NCBI GenBank assembly: GCA_946478755.1
Contig: CAMLDJ010000125.1
Coordinates: 1 to 14,634, forward strand
Reading direction: 5' to 3'
DNA length: 14,634 nt
Source: an uncultured Pedobacter sp.
GTDB lineage: Bacteria; Bacteroidota; Bacteroidia; Sphingobacteriales; Sphingobacteriaceae
In this document: positions 1 through 8,237 of the stretch, piece by piece
How the letters are laid out: every line of letters begins with the position of its first letter
Numbering within the stretch: the stretch's first letter is position 1
Translations under genes and position numbers: made by a program
Notes under the pieces: model-generated
Seen by the model: only the letters and a program-made list of their open reading frames with translations
Databases searched by the model: none
Told to the model about the DNA's origin: nothing

Positions 1-2940
1 ACGATTGTATTGTCCCCAGAAGTACACGGATTCTTTTGCAGGATACCAGTTGCGTTTACCCACGCCTTGTAAAAAGGCGCTGATGCCAATATTATTCCAG
101 CTTGCATGCAGGTTGATGCCATACTGGTAACGCGGTGTCGTGTTGCCAATCAATTCCAGGTCGCCATGATTATCTAAAGTCTGGTTACCTCTGTCAACTT
201 TGCCGTCACCGTTCAAATCGGCAAATTTTAAATCGCCCGGCATGGAAATGCGGGTATTGGAGATGTTAAAGAAGTTTTGATTTGCATGGCTATCTATATC
301 AGCCTGATCTTTGAATAATCCAAGAACCCTGAAGCCCCAGATATCACCCAGTTTTTGTCCTTCATAATACGTAGTGATTAAACCGGTCTCGTTATAGAAT
401 TTGGTAATGGTGGTTTCATTGTCCCAAAGCATGCCTTTGATTCCCCATCTGAATGGTTTCCCCCCAGCTGTAAACGAGTCTGACCAACCCAGCGACAACT
501 CCCATCCGTTAGTTTTCATGTCGGCATTGTTCCCTTTAGGCGAAGCAGAGCCCAATGCAGCTGGCAAATTTGGTCCTACCGTATACATGTCTGTCGTGTA
601 TTTTTGATAGTAGTCGAACACAAACTCCAGCCTGTTGTTAAAGGCGTTGAAATCTACACCAGCATTATAGGTAGTCGATTTTTCCCAGGTTAAGCCTGTG
701 GGCACCAGGTTTGGCGCGAGGGTGTAACTTTGCTGAGAACCGTTAATCAACACCGAACTCTTACTGATATCCAGGGTAGAAAGATAAGAATACGGATTTA
801 CCAGACCGTTCCCCAGGCTTCCGATTGAGCCGCGGAGTTTAAACTGGTTTAGCCAGGTTGCATCTTTCAGGAAGTTTTCTTTAGAGATATTCCAGCCCAG
901 GGAGGCAGATGGGAAAAAGCCCCACTGCTGATTGGTCGGGAATTTTGAAGTTCCATCATAACGTCCGCTCAGCTCCAGTAAATATTTACTTTTATAACTA
1001 TAATTGGCGCGGAAAAACGTACCCAGAAAGCCCCACTCGTAACCTCCGCCTTCAGTGGTATAAAATGTTCCGTCCATCAGGGAGAAGCTGGGCAGTTCAG
1101 GATACAGTAAGCCACGGCGGTAAGTTTGCTGGGTTCTGTAAGTTTTGTCTTCAACGTTCCCACCAACCATTAGTTTCAAATAGTGGTCTGCACCAATTTT
1201 AGGAACAAAATCCAAAGTTAAATTGCTTGCAATATAGTCGGTATCGTATCTCCAGTTCTCCAGAGAATTGAAGGTATTACGGGTACCGGTTACAGTTGGA
1301 CCGGTATTAAACTCATACTGGTTTTCTACACGGTCGCGCGTGGCCCTGGTCATGGAATAGGTAAAATCACCCCTTAAGGTCAAGACATCCGGCAGTATGC
1401 GTACATCTACATTGGTACGGTTGCGCAGCGTGTTTTCATTGTTCAGCTGATAAGAGGTCCCTTCAACAAAACCTGCCCATCCTATATATACAGCGGCTTC
1501 TGTCCAGGTGCCATCAGGATTTTTTTCCATCGTCATCGGATAAGCCTGCTGTTCAGCCTGTCTGGTGATCAGTTGCCTGTCGTACATCACCATAGGCTGA
1601 TGGTACTTCTCTTTTGACACATCCAGGTTATTGCCTATAGTCAGCCAGGGTTTCACCTTCAGCTCGCCTTTGGCCCTGATGTTATACTGTCTGAGGTTTT
1701 CATCACCCGCGTTATAAATTCCATCCTGGTCGAACATCCGGCCTGATAGGTAAAAATTGGCTTTATCATTCCCTCCTGAAACATTTAAATTATGTTGCTG
1801 TGAAGCGTTGTGCTTTTTGTAAATGATCTTATCCCAGTCGGTATTTCCAAAATATTCATAAAGGCCGTTGGAATTCACCCGTACCCGGTCTAAGCTTGGG
1901 TCCGCCGCACGGCGTTGTAATTCTTCGTACCAGGGCCCGTTAAATTTGAAAACATTATTGATCCCATTCGGATCGACCCCTCTGGAGCCTCTGTACGATT
2001 CCAGAAAAGCGTTTGTCCAGGTTAATCCATCGGTTACCAGGTCAGGCACCGCAGTTCTTGAATTACTGGACATGCTGCCATTATAATTGATGCGCACATC
2101 GGCCTGAGCCGCTTTTTTGGTGGTAACGAGGATCACACCAAAAGCACCCCTTGCACCATATACAGCTGCCGAGGAGGCATCTTTCAATACAGAGATGGTC
2201 TCAATATCTGCCGGATTGATGGCATCCAGACTCCCTTCCGCCCCATCAATCAGGACCAGGGCGCTGCCGCCGGAACCGATACTGTTGGAAACGCCACGGA
2301 TCACCGGAACCGCACCTCTTGTTGGTTTACCGTCGCTAGGCAAAATATTTACACCGGGCATCATCCCCTGTAGTGATTTTACCGCATTTGGCGTAACACG
2401 GCCTTCCAGGTCTTTGGCAGATACGGTTGATACCGCACCGGTAATGTTGGATTTTTTCTGCGAGCCGTAACCCACCACGACAACTTCATCCAGTTTTGAA
2501 GAAGAAACGGCCAGTGTCACTTTTAAGTTTGAGGTGTTGTTAATGACAAGGTTCTGGCTTTCAAAACCTGAATAACTGATGACCAACGTCTGGCCCACCT
2601 TTGCAGCTATCGAAAAACGTCCGTTACCATCTGCAACTGCACCAATATTGGTATTTAACACCCTTATTGTTGCACCCGGTAAGGGTTTGTTTTCTGCATC
2701 TACCACCTGACCGGAAATGGTCTGCTGCTGATATGCAGAAAAAACAGTGTTGTAATCAGCAGTTAAAGAAACAGCTGGGGCAGCATGAACATCCGCATTG
2801 AGGGCAAATGCGAGGATGGCCAGGCATAGTTTGTTCTTTTTACCCAGAAAAGTCCGGGTTTCCAAAGCGTACATTTTTTCAGGTCCAGGTGGGCGACTAC
2901 TCCGTTTGGTCCTGATGCTAGTTAATACATTTAGCTTCAT
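1..2940 (-). CDS. SusC/RagA-family TonB-dependent outer-membrane receptor (3' end beyond window)
   Basis: Outer-membrane receptor that imports glycans or other large nutrients with energy from TonB, normally paired with a SusD lipoprotein. The frame is open for 980 codons from the ATG at 2938-2940 to the left edge. A hydrophobic signal segment (about residues 38-54, LCLAILAFALNADVHAA) is followed by a CarboxypepD_reg-like beta domain (about 74-145, starting ISGQVVDAENKPLPGA). Next come a TonB-box-like DEVVVVGYG (151-159), then the plug with MMPGVNI, IRGVSNSIG and the SusC signature VLKDASSAAVYGARGAFGV (251-269); the rest is barrel. The last visible part, NWYPAKESVYFWG, is typical of the SusC C-terminal region, so probably only some tens of residues are missing. 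A second in-frame ATG at 2872-2874 (Met23) would give a more ordinary signal-peptide length. Substrate cannot be told from sequence. SusD would be expected just beyond the left edge. Confidence 0.95.
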   Translation of the reverse strand, partial: MKLNVLTSIRTKRSSRPPGPEKMYALETRTFLGKKNKLCLAILAFALNADVHAAPAVSLTADYNTVFSAYQQQTISGQVVDAENKPLPGATIRVLNTNIGAVADGNGRFSIAAKVGQTLVISYSGFESQNLVINNTSNLKVTLAVSSSKLDEVVVVGYGSQKKSNITGAVSTVSAKDLEGRVTPNAVKSLQGMMPGVNILPSDGKPTRGAVPVIRGVSNSIGSGGSALVLIDGAEGSLDAINPADIETISVLKDASSAAVYGARGAFGVILVTTKKAAQADVRINYNGSMSSNSRTAVPDLVTDGLTWTNAFLESYRGSRGVDPNGINNVFKFNGPWYEELQRRAADPSLDRVRVNSNGLYEYFGNTDWDKIIYKKHNASQQHNLNVSGGNDKANFYLSGRMFDQDGIYNAGDENLRQYNIRAKGELKVKPWLTIGNNLDVSKEKYHQPMVMYDRQLITRQAEQQAYPMTMEKNPDGTWTEAAVYIGWAGFVEGTSYQLNNENTLRNRTNVDVRILPDVLTLRGDFTYSMTRATRDRVENQYEFNTGPTVTGTRNTFNSLENWRYDTDYIASNLTLDFVPKIGADHYLKLMVGGNVEDKTYRTQQTYRRGLLYPELPSFSLMDGTFYTTEGGGYEWGFLGTFFRANYSYKSKYLLELSGRYDGTSKFPTNQQWGFFPSASLGWNISKENFLKDATWLNQFKLRGSIGSLGNGLVNPYSYLSTLDISKSSVLINGSQQSYTLAPNLVPTGLTWEKSTTYNAGVDFNAFNNRLEFVFDYYQKYTTDMYTVGPNLPAALGSASPKGNNADMKTNGWELSLGWSDSFTAGGKPFRWGIKGMLWDNETTITKFYNETGLITTYYEGQKLGDIWGFRVLGLFKDQADIDSHANQNFFNISNTRISMPGDLKFADLNGDGKVDRGNQTLDNHGDLELIGNTTPRYQYGINLHASWNNIGISAFLQGVGKRNWYPAKESVYFWGQYNR

Positions 2941-3030
2941 AATTGATTTAGTTATACTTGGTTGTCTAATCGTTTAAGTCCGTTTGACAAAAATTCTAAA
3001 GCCTTCTCATTATCCCTTATGATCCGGCCG

Positions 3031-3080
3031 TTTTGTTAAACTTTGTTAAATTTGGTTAAATTTGGTTAAATTTCTTCAAA
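3031..3080. repeat. Five tandem 10-bp repeats upstream of susC
   Basis: Five consecutive decamers read ttttgttaaa, ctttgttaaa, tttggttaaa, tttggttaaa and tttcttcaaa. Consensus on the plus strand is TTTkGTTAAA; on the susC strand it reads TTTAACmAAA. The array lies about 90-140 nt upstream of the susC ATG and 120-170 nt upstream of the CAP gene start. The 10-bp period is close to one helical turn, so a protein contacting each unit would bind along one face of the DNA. A regulatory role is inference; the repeat itself is directly visible. Confidence 0.8.
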
Positions 3081-3201
3081 CAAACAATTATTTTTCATTT
3101 CTATTTGTTACAAATCATTAAAATGACAGATTTTAAATTTTTAACGTTGCACTCTGCACATTTGGCCCTGATACTGGCGTAAGTTTTGCTTCGCTTAGCT
3201 T

Positions 3202-3888
3202 ATGAAGTCCTTCTCCATCCTTATCATATCAATTTTAGTCCTGTTTTTTTCTGTTTCCCTGAAAGCCCAAAGCAGTGGCGCCTGGTCTAAAGAAGAACTG
3301 AAAATGGCAAATACTGCAGGTAACGCCTATTATTTAACGGGAGAGGAAAAAGATATTGTGATCTATATGAACCTGGTACGAATGGACGGGGAACGCTTCT
3401 TTAACACATTTTTGCAGGATTTCATTGAGGAATACAATGAGAAAATGAAGCAGTACAGTAATTACGAGCGCTTAAGGATCAGCCGGAGTGACCGCTATTA
3501 CCGCAGCCTGGAGAGAGACCTTAAAAATATAAAGCTCCTGCCGGTCTTCTGGCCTGATGAAGCGTTAAGCTGGGTAGCCAAACAACACGCAAAAGACCTG
3601 AACAGAAATAACTTTGCCGACCATCGATCGAGCGATGGCAGAATGCCAAAAGACAGGATCGGAAAAATATATCCGAAAAGATCAAGCGGCGAAAACCTTG
3701 CCTTTGGCTTTTCATCCGGACTGGGCAATGTCTGCATGCTGCTGCTGGACAAAGGCGTTCCGGATTTAGGGCACAGGAAGATGATTTTAAACACAACCTA
3801 TCAGCTGAATACTGTCGGCGTAAGCATCCAGCCACACAAAACTTACCGGCACTGCGCGGTAATAGATTTCGTAGCATTGACAAAATAG
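3202..3888 (+). CDS. Secreted CAP/SCP-domain protein (YkwD-like)
   Basis: A 228-residue exported protein. Residues 1-23 form a signal peptide (hydrophobic SILIISILVLFFSVSL, then KAQ). Residues from about 50 to the end look like a CAP (cysteine-rich secretory/SCP/Tpx-1) domain. The cavity residues usually conserved in CAP proteins can be assigned as His129 in KQHAKDL, Glu164 in GENLAFGF and His191 in LGHRKMIL, followed by the closing strand TVGVSIQPHKTYRHCAVIDF. Bacterial CAP proteins are periplasmic or extracellular, and their biochemical role is mostly unknown. The stretch at about 70-110 is basic, acidic and tyrosine-rich, and is an insertion before the core. The next gene starts 39 nt downstream on the same strand, so co-transcription with the LtaS-like gene is possible. 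The family call is firm; function is open. Confidence 0.85.
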   Translation: MKSFSILIISILVLFFSVSLKAQSSGAWSKEELKMANTAGNAYYLTGEEKDIVIYMNLVRMDGERFFNTFLQDFIEEYNEKMKQYSNYERLRISRSDRYYRSLERDLKNIKLLPVFWPDEALSWVAKQHAKDLNRNNFADHRSSDGRMPKDRIGKIYPKRSSGENLAFGFSSGLGNVCMLLLDKGVPDLGHRKMILNTTYQLNTVGVSIQPHKTYRHCAVIDFVALTK

Positions 3889-3927
3889 CTATAAAATCCT
3901 TAAATTGGCGGCCTCAACTAACATCGA

Positions 3928-5856
3928 TTGAAAAGAGAAAATACGATCACCGTAAACCTGTATCTGGCCCTGGCCTACCGTTTCCTAATATTATTGGTTC
4001 TTTATACCCTCTGTCGTCTAGGATTTTACGGTTTTAACCATAACCTGTTTCAACACATCAGCCTGTCAAAATACCTGTATATGTTATGGGGTGGGCTAAA
4101 ATTTGACACTTCAGCTCTGATCTATATCAACGCCATATTTATTCTTTTACACGTCATTCCAATTCCATATAAGTACAATGAGGGCTATCAGCGCTTTTGC
4201 AAATGGCTTTTCATCGTTACGAACAGCATTGGACTGATGGCCAACTTTGCAGACTTTGCCTATTTTAAGTACACCCTTAAAAGAACAACGGCTACAGTCT
4301 TTAGCCAGTTTAGCCACGAGCAAAACAAATTTAAGCTGTTCGTAGATTTTCTACGCGACTACTGGTACCTTTTCCTCCTCTTTGCTGCTGTTGTCTTGTT
4401 GTTTATATGGCTTTATGAAAGGGTCCGCGTTAAAAAGGTAAGCCAATTTAAATGGCCCGCTTATGCTTTACAGACCGTATTGATGCTGGCCATAGCCCTG
4501 GTCTGCATTACAGGGGTGCGCGGCGGCTGGGGCTTTGGCACAAGACCGATCACCTTAAGCAATGCCGGCGAATTTGTGGACACCCCCGATCAGATGAGCC
4601 TGGTGCTGAACACCCCCTTTTGTATCTTCAGAACATTAAAAGCATCAAAGCTGAAGCCTGTAAATTACTACGACCAGCAAACACTCAATGCCATCTACAA
4701 CCCCATCCATCAACCGGCAGATACGGCAGCTTTTAAAAAGCTGAACGTTGTGTTTCTGATCATAGAAAGCTTAGGAAAGGAACATGTGGGCAGCTTAAAC
4801 AAGGACCTGATGGGTGGCAATTATAAGGGCTATACACCTTTTATTGATTCCCTGGTTTCACAAAGCTTTACCTTTACGCATACTTATGCCAATGGGCGAA
4901 AATCTATAGATGCCTTGCCATCCGTAATCTCAGGAATTCCTTCCATAAGGGAACCTTTTGTGCTTTCCATTTATTCGGGCAATAAAACCACGAGTATTGC
5001 AAAGCTTCTGGGTGATGAAGGTTATGAGACTGCATTTTTTCATGGGGCACCCAATGGATCAATGGGCTTTTCGTCTTATACCCATCTTGCGGGAATCAAA
5101 CACTATTTTGGTCAGAATGAATATAAAAAAACCGGTGATTCTGATGGCACCTGGGGCATCTGGGACGACCCTTTTATGCAGTATATGGCCGTGACCATGA
5201 ACACGTTGAAACAGCCTTTTTTCTCGGCTTTTTTCTCTTTATCCTCTCATCACCCCTTCCGATTGCCGGATGAATATGTAGGCAAATTTCCAAAAGGCCC
5301 GCTGCCGGTTCAGGAAGTGATCGGTTACACGGATATGGCCCTGCGTAATTTCTTTAAAACAGCATCGGCCATGCCATGGTATAAAAACACTTTATTTGTA
5401 TTGTGTGCGGACCATGCAACCGTATCTTATTTTCCCGAATACCAGACCACACCTGGCTATTTTTCTATTCCTATTGTATTTTATTACCCTGGCGGCAAGC
5501 TAAAAGGAAAAACAGATAAAATTGTGCAGCAGATAGATATCATGCCAACCGTTTTAAACTATCTGAACTATAATAAACCTTATTTCGCCTTGGGATTTGA
5601 TGCCTTTAATGATAAACAAGATAATTTTGCGGTAAACAATAACGACGGAACTTTCAGCTTTTACCAGGGCGACTATCTGCTGGTTAACGATGGAAAGATC
5701 AACCTGTCGCTGTATAATTTAAAGACCGACCGCTTAACTGCCCACAACCTACTGGAGAAAGAACCCCTGGTAGCCGAAAAAATGGAGAAATACCTGAAAG
5801 CCTTTATCCAGCAATACAATAACAGGATGATTGAGAATAAACTAACGGCTAAATAA
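3928..5856 (+). CDS. LtaS/MdoB-type membrane sulfatase-fold phospho-group transferase
   Basis: Membrane enzyme of the alkaline-phosphatase superfamily, related to lipoteichoic acid synthase and OpgB/EptA-like transferases, which move phosphoglycerol or phosphoethanolamine from a phospholipid to a glycan or lipid. Five membrane segments are seen at about residues 13-33, 48-78, 90-110, 142-163 and 178-197, followed by a periplasmic catalytic domain. Metal and active-site candidates are Glu280 in LNVVFLIIES, Ser326 in NGRKSID (position of the LtaS nucleophilic Thr), His441/His442 in SSHHPF and Asp495-His496 in CADHA. There is no C/S-x-P-x-R sulfatase maturation motif, so it is not a true sulfatase. 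The start is TTG: an in-frame stop lies at 3919-3921 and the first in-frame ATG is inside the second membrane segment. GtrA follows 4 nt after the stop. The donor and acceptor are unknown. Confidence 0.88.
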   Translation: MKRENTITVNLYLALAYRFLILLVLYTLCRLGFYGFNHNLFQHISLSKYLYMLWGGLKFDTSALIYINAIFILLHVIPIPYKYNEGYQRFCKWLFIVTNSIGLMANFADFAYFKYTLKRTTATVFSQFSHEQNKFKLFVDFLRDYWYLFLLFAAVVLLFIWLYERVRVKKVSQFKWPAYALQTVLMLAIALVCITGVRGGWGFGTRPITLSNAGEFVDTPDQMSLVLNTPFCIFRTLKASKLKPVNYYDQQTLNAIYNPIHQPADTAAFKKLNVVFLIIESLGKEHVGSLNKDLMGGNYKGYTPFIDSLVSQSFTFTHTYANGRKSIDALPSVISGIPSIREPFVLSIYSGNKTTSIAKLLGDEGYETAFFHGAPNGSMGFSSYTHLAGIKHYFGQNEYKKTGDSDGTWGIWDDPFMQYMAVTMNTLKQPFFSAFFSLSSHHPFRLPDEYVGKFPKGPLPVQEVIGYTDMALRNFFKTASAMPWYKNTLFVLCADHATVSYFPEYQTTPGYFSIPIVFYYPGGKLKGKTDKIVQQIDIMPTVLNYLNYNKPYFALGFDAFNDKQDNFAVNNNDGTFSFYQGDYLLVNDGKINLSLYNLKTDRLTAHNLLEKEPLVAEKMEKYLKAFIQQYNNRMIENKLTAK

Positions 5857-5860
5857 TTCC

Positions 5861-6352
5861 ATGCGTAAATTTCTGTTAAAAATTATAGACTTCTTTTACA
5901 AACCGTTTTCGCGCTGGATATCACTGCATACCTTCAGGTATATCGCATCGGGGGGGACAACCGCTGCCAGTGGCATTGTCATTTACTATATTGTTTACAA
6001 CTGGATCCTGGAACAGCAGGATGTACACCTGGACATGCCACCGCTACCGGGGCTGATCACTGCACCGATCGCCGCTTTTATTATTGAATCTGTGATCACT
6101 TTTTTTATTGGGTTTATGCTCAATAAATATTTGATTTTTACCAAATCAGATTTAAAGGGCAGAATTCAGCTGTTCCGTTACGGATCAGTGGTTGCGACCA
6201 ACATCTTACTGAATTATGCCATGCTCAAAGTACTGGTGGAAGCCTTCGGTTTTTATCCTACCATATCCAAAATTATCATCACCACCATACTCGCTGTATT
6301 TAGTTATTTTTCCCAGAAGCATTTTAGCTTCAGGGTTAAAAAACATCCTTAA
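5861..6352 (+). CDS. GtrA-family membrane protein
   Basis: A 163-residue integral membrane protein with four predicted helices (about 24-46, 68-90, 105-127 and 132-152) and short loops, the usual architecture of GtrA-like proteins. Conserved GtrA features are FRYIASGGTTAASG at the first helix, FMLNKYLIF after the second, LFRYGSVVATNILLNY in the third and FSYFSQKHFSF at the end. GtrA proteins are thought to move undecaprenyl-phosphate-linked sugars across the inner membrane for glycosylation of O-antigen, teichoic acids or other surface polymers. It starts 4 nt after the LtaS-like gene, so the two are almost certainly translated from one message. This supports a shared job in modifying an envelope polymer. 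No glycosyltransferase partner is visible next to it. Confidence 0.88.
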   Translation: MRKFLLKIIDFFYKPFSRWISLHTFRYIASGGTTAASGIVIYYIVYNWILEQQDVHLDMPPLPGLITAPIAAFIIESVITFFIGFMLNKYLIFTKSDLKGRIQLFRYGSVVATNILLNYAMLKVLVEAFGFYPTISKIIITTILAVFSYFSQKHFSFRVKKHP

Positions 6353-6369
6353 CCAAATTTCATTCAAGC

Positions 6370-6402
6370 TTTATTACGTTACCTAATATTTGCGTAACTT
6401 TA
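6370..6402 (+). promoter_or_regulatory. Possible Bacteroidota-type promoter for the hydroxylase gene
   Basis: TTTA at 6370-6373 and TAACTTTA at 6395-6402 are separated by 21 nt. The Bacteroidota consensus is TTTG, about 19-21 nt, then TAnnTTTG, so each element has one mismatch (final A for G). The spacing fits and the position, about 45 nt before the ATG at 6447, is reasonable. AT-rich sequence makes chance matches common. Confidence 0.3.
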
Positions 6403-6408
6403 CCCCTC

Positions 6409-6425
6409 CGCTTATAATTTAAGCG
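6409..6425. promoter_or_regulatory. Short perfect dyad before the hydroxylase gene
   Basis: CGCTTA (6409-6414) and TAAGCG (6420-6425) form 6-bp perfect inverted arms around a 5-nt centre. The dyad ends 21 nt before the ATG of the phenylalanine hydroxylase, and lies between the possible -7 element and the start codon. It could be an operator or a small leader hairpin. It is too weak, and lacks a T run, for an intrinsic terminator of the upstream GtrA operon. Confidence 0.3.
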
Positions 6426-6446
6426 CCATAAACGGGGAAATATACA

Positions 6447-8237
6447 ATGAGCGATTTTAATGACTTCAATAATCCGCAGGTGGCCAAACTGCCAAAGCAT
6501 TTAAGACAATTTATTGTTGAGCAGCACTATGAAAAATACACGCCGATAGACCAGGCAGTCTGGCGTTATGTGATGCGCCAGAATTATAGTTATTTAAAAC
6601 ATGTGGCTTTTTATCCTTACATCAAAGGGCTGCAGCGCGCAGGCTTAAGTATTGAGTACATTCCAGATCTGCAAACGATGAACGATAACCTGGGCAAAAT
6701 AGGCTGGGGTGCAGTTACCGTGGATGGTTTTATCCCACCTGCAGCGTTTATGGAATACCAGGCATACCGTGTTCTGGTCATTGCGGCTGACATCCGCCAG
6801 ATCAATCACATTGAATATACCCCCGCGCCAGATATCATTCATGAATCGGCCGGCCATGCACCGATCATTGCAGATACCGACTATAACAACTACCTGAGCT
6901 ATTTTGGCTCGATAGGCGCAAAAGCCATGTTCTCTTCCAAAGATTTTGAGCTGTATGAGGCCATCCGTAACCTCTCCATTTTAAAGGAAGCAGCGGATGC
7001 CCCGGAAGAAGATATCGCCAGATCAGAAAAACACCTGCAGCAAATTTCTGAAAACATGGGTGAGCCCTCGGAAATGGCCTTGTTAAGCCGCCTGCACTGG
7101 TGGACTGTAGAGTACGGCCTGATCGGTACCCTTGAAGATCCAAAAATATATGGTGCGGGATTGCTTTCCTCCATTGGCGAAAGTTCGACCTGTATGCGTA
7201 AGGAAGTAGAAAAGTTATGGTACAACATCGATACCCTTAATTACAGTTACGACATTACCAAACCCCAGCCACAGTTATTTGTAACGGAAACTTTCCAGAA
7301 CCTCATTGATGTGCTGGAAACCTTTGCAGATACTATGGCTTTTAGAAAAGGTGGTGCAGAAAGTGTGATAAAAGCGATTGAATGTAAGAACCCGGCCACA
7401 GCGGTGTACAGCTCAGGCTTGCAGGTAACCGGTGTGTTTACCGATATGGGCATCGACAGCAACGATGAACTTACCTTTATAAAAACTACCGGGCCCTCGG
7501 CATTGGCGATTGGCAATGAACAGCTGGAAGGCCATGGTAAATTTCATCACAGGGATGGATTCTCCTCACCGGTCGGCAAACTTAAAGACATCGCTAAACC
7601 TGTGGAGGATATGGATCTCCCCGAACTAGCTGATTGTGGAATATACCCTGATCACCTGGCGATCCTGGAATTTGAAAGCGGCATCACGGTAAAGGGCCTG
7701 GTAAAAGTCATTCACCGGCTTAAAGACAAGACCCTGCTCATCACTTTCGAAGACTGTACCGTTAAAGAAAGCAATGGAAATGTGCTTTTCCAACCGGAAT
7801 GGGGCGTGTATGACATGGCCATCGGTGAAAAGATTCTTTCCGTTTTTAACGGTGCTGCCGATAAAGATGCTTATGAAGAAATTACGCATATTAGCGATAA
7901 GGAGACGCATAAAGTGGTTTATGATGATCAAACAAGCAGACTGCATGCCATTTATAAAGCGGTGCGCCTGGTCCGGGAAAAGGGTACCGGATATGAACAG
8001 CTGCCCGGCTTATTTGAAACCTTAAAAACAGAATTCCGCTACGACTGGTTATCTTCCCTGGAGATCCTGGAGATATTATACCATAAACAGGTAAATCCCG
8101 AACTGGAAAAAGAGATCCGGATCTACCTGGAGCTTAAATCGGCAGGAGAGCCGGATCACAGCAAACTGATCAATGACGGTCTGCATGTGATACAAAACCC
8201 GGTTACGCAATTGATTAACGAAGAAGAAGAATATTAA
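6447..8237 (+). CDS. phhA: Phenylalanine 4-hydroxylase (aromatic amino acid hydroxylase, long Bacteroidota form)
   Basis: Pterin- and iron-dependent mono-oxygenase that turns phenylalanine into tyrosine in the cytoplasm, the entry step to homogentisate breakdown. The catalytic domain fills about residues 15-290. The 2-His-1-Glu iron triad is clear: His132 and His137 in IIHESAGHAP and Glu222 in WWTVEYGL. YGAGLLSSIGE (235-245) matches the conserved active-site loop. No N-terminal ACT regulatory domain is present. Between His137 and Glu222 there are 85 residues, against 40 between the equivalent ligands in human PAH, so about 45 residues are inserted. Residues about 300-596 form a C-terminal extension that I cannot assign to a known domain; I believe homologues of this length are usual in Bacteroidota. 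Tryptophan or tyrosine hydroxylation is less likely but not excluded. Its stop overlaps the next start by one base. Confidence 0.92.
   Translation: MSDFNDFNNPQVAKLPKHLRQFIVEQHYEKYTPIDQAVWRYVMRQNYSYLKHVAFYPYIKGLQRAGLSIEYIPDLQTMNDNLGKIGWGAVTVDGFIPPAAFMEYQAYRVLVIAADIRQINHIEYTPAPDIIHESAGHAPIIADTDYNNYLSYFGSIGAKAMFSSKDFELYEAIRNLSILKEAADAPEEDIARSEKHLQQISENMGEPSEMALLSRLHWWTVEYGLIGTLEDPKIYGAGLLSSIGESSTCMRKEVEKLWYNIDTLNYSYDITKPQPQLFVTETFQNLIDVLETFADTMAFRKGGAESVIKAIECKNPATAVYSSGLQVTGVFTDMGIDSNDELTFIKTTGPSALAIGNEQLEGHGKFHHRDGFSSPVGKLKDIAKPVEDMDLPELADCGIYPDHLAILEFESGITVKGLVKVIHRLKDKTLLITFEDCTVKESNGNVLFQPEWGVYDMAIGEKILSVFNGAADKDAYEEITHISDKETHKVVYDDQTSRLHAIYKAVRLVREKGTGYEQLPGLFETLKTEFRYDWLSSLEILEILYHKQVNPELEKEIRIYLELKSAGEPDHSKLINDGLHVIQNPVTQLINEEEEY

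Noticed and set aside
2117..2470. Plus-strand open frame of 117 codons over the susC region
   Set aside because: It is antisense to the conserved SusC plug domain, which is far better supported by family motifs; the frame is a shadow.
3031..3080. CRISPR-like array
   Set aside because: Units are 10 bp with no spacers between them; this is a simple tandem repeat.
3498..3883. Two minus-strand open frames over the CAP gene
   Set aside because: They overlap a well-supported CAP-domain frame with signal peptide and show no recognisable motifs.
3928..5856. True sulfatase
   Set aside because: No C/S-x-P-x-R maturation motif; the NGRKSID motif and multi-span N-terminus fit the LtaS/MdoB transferase type.
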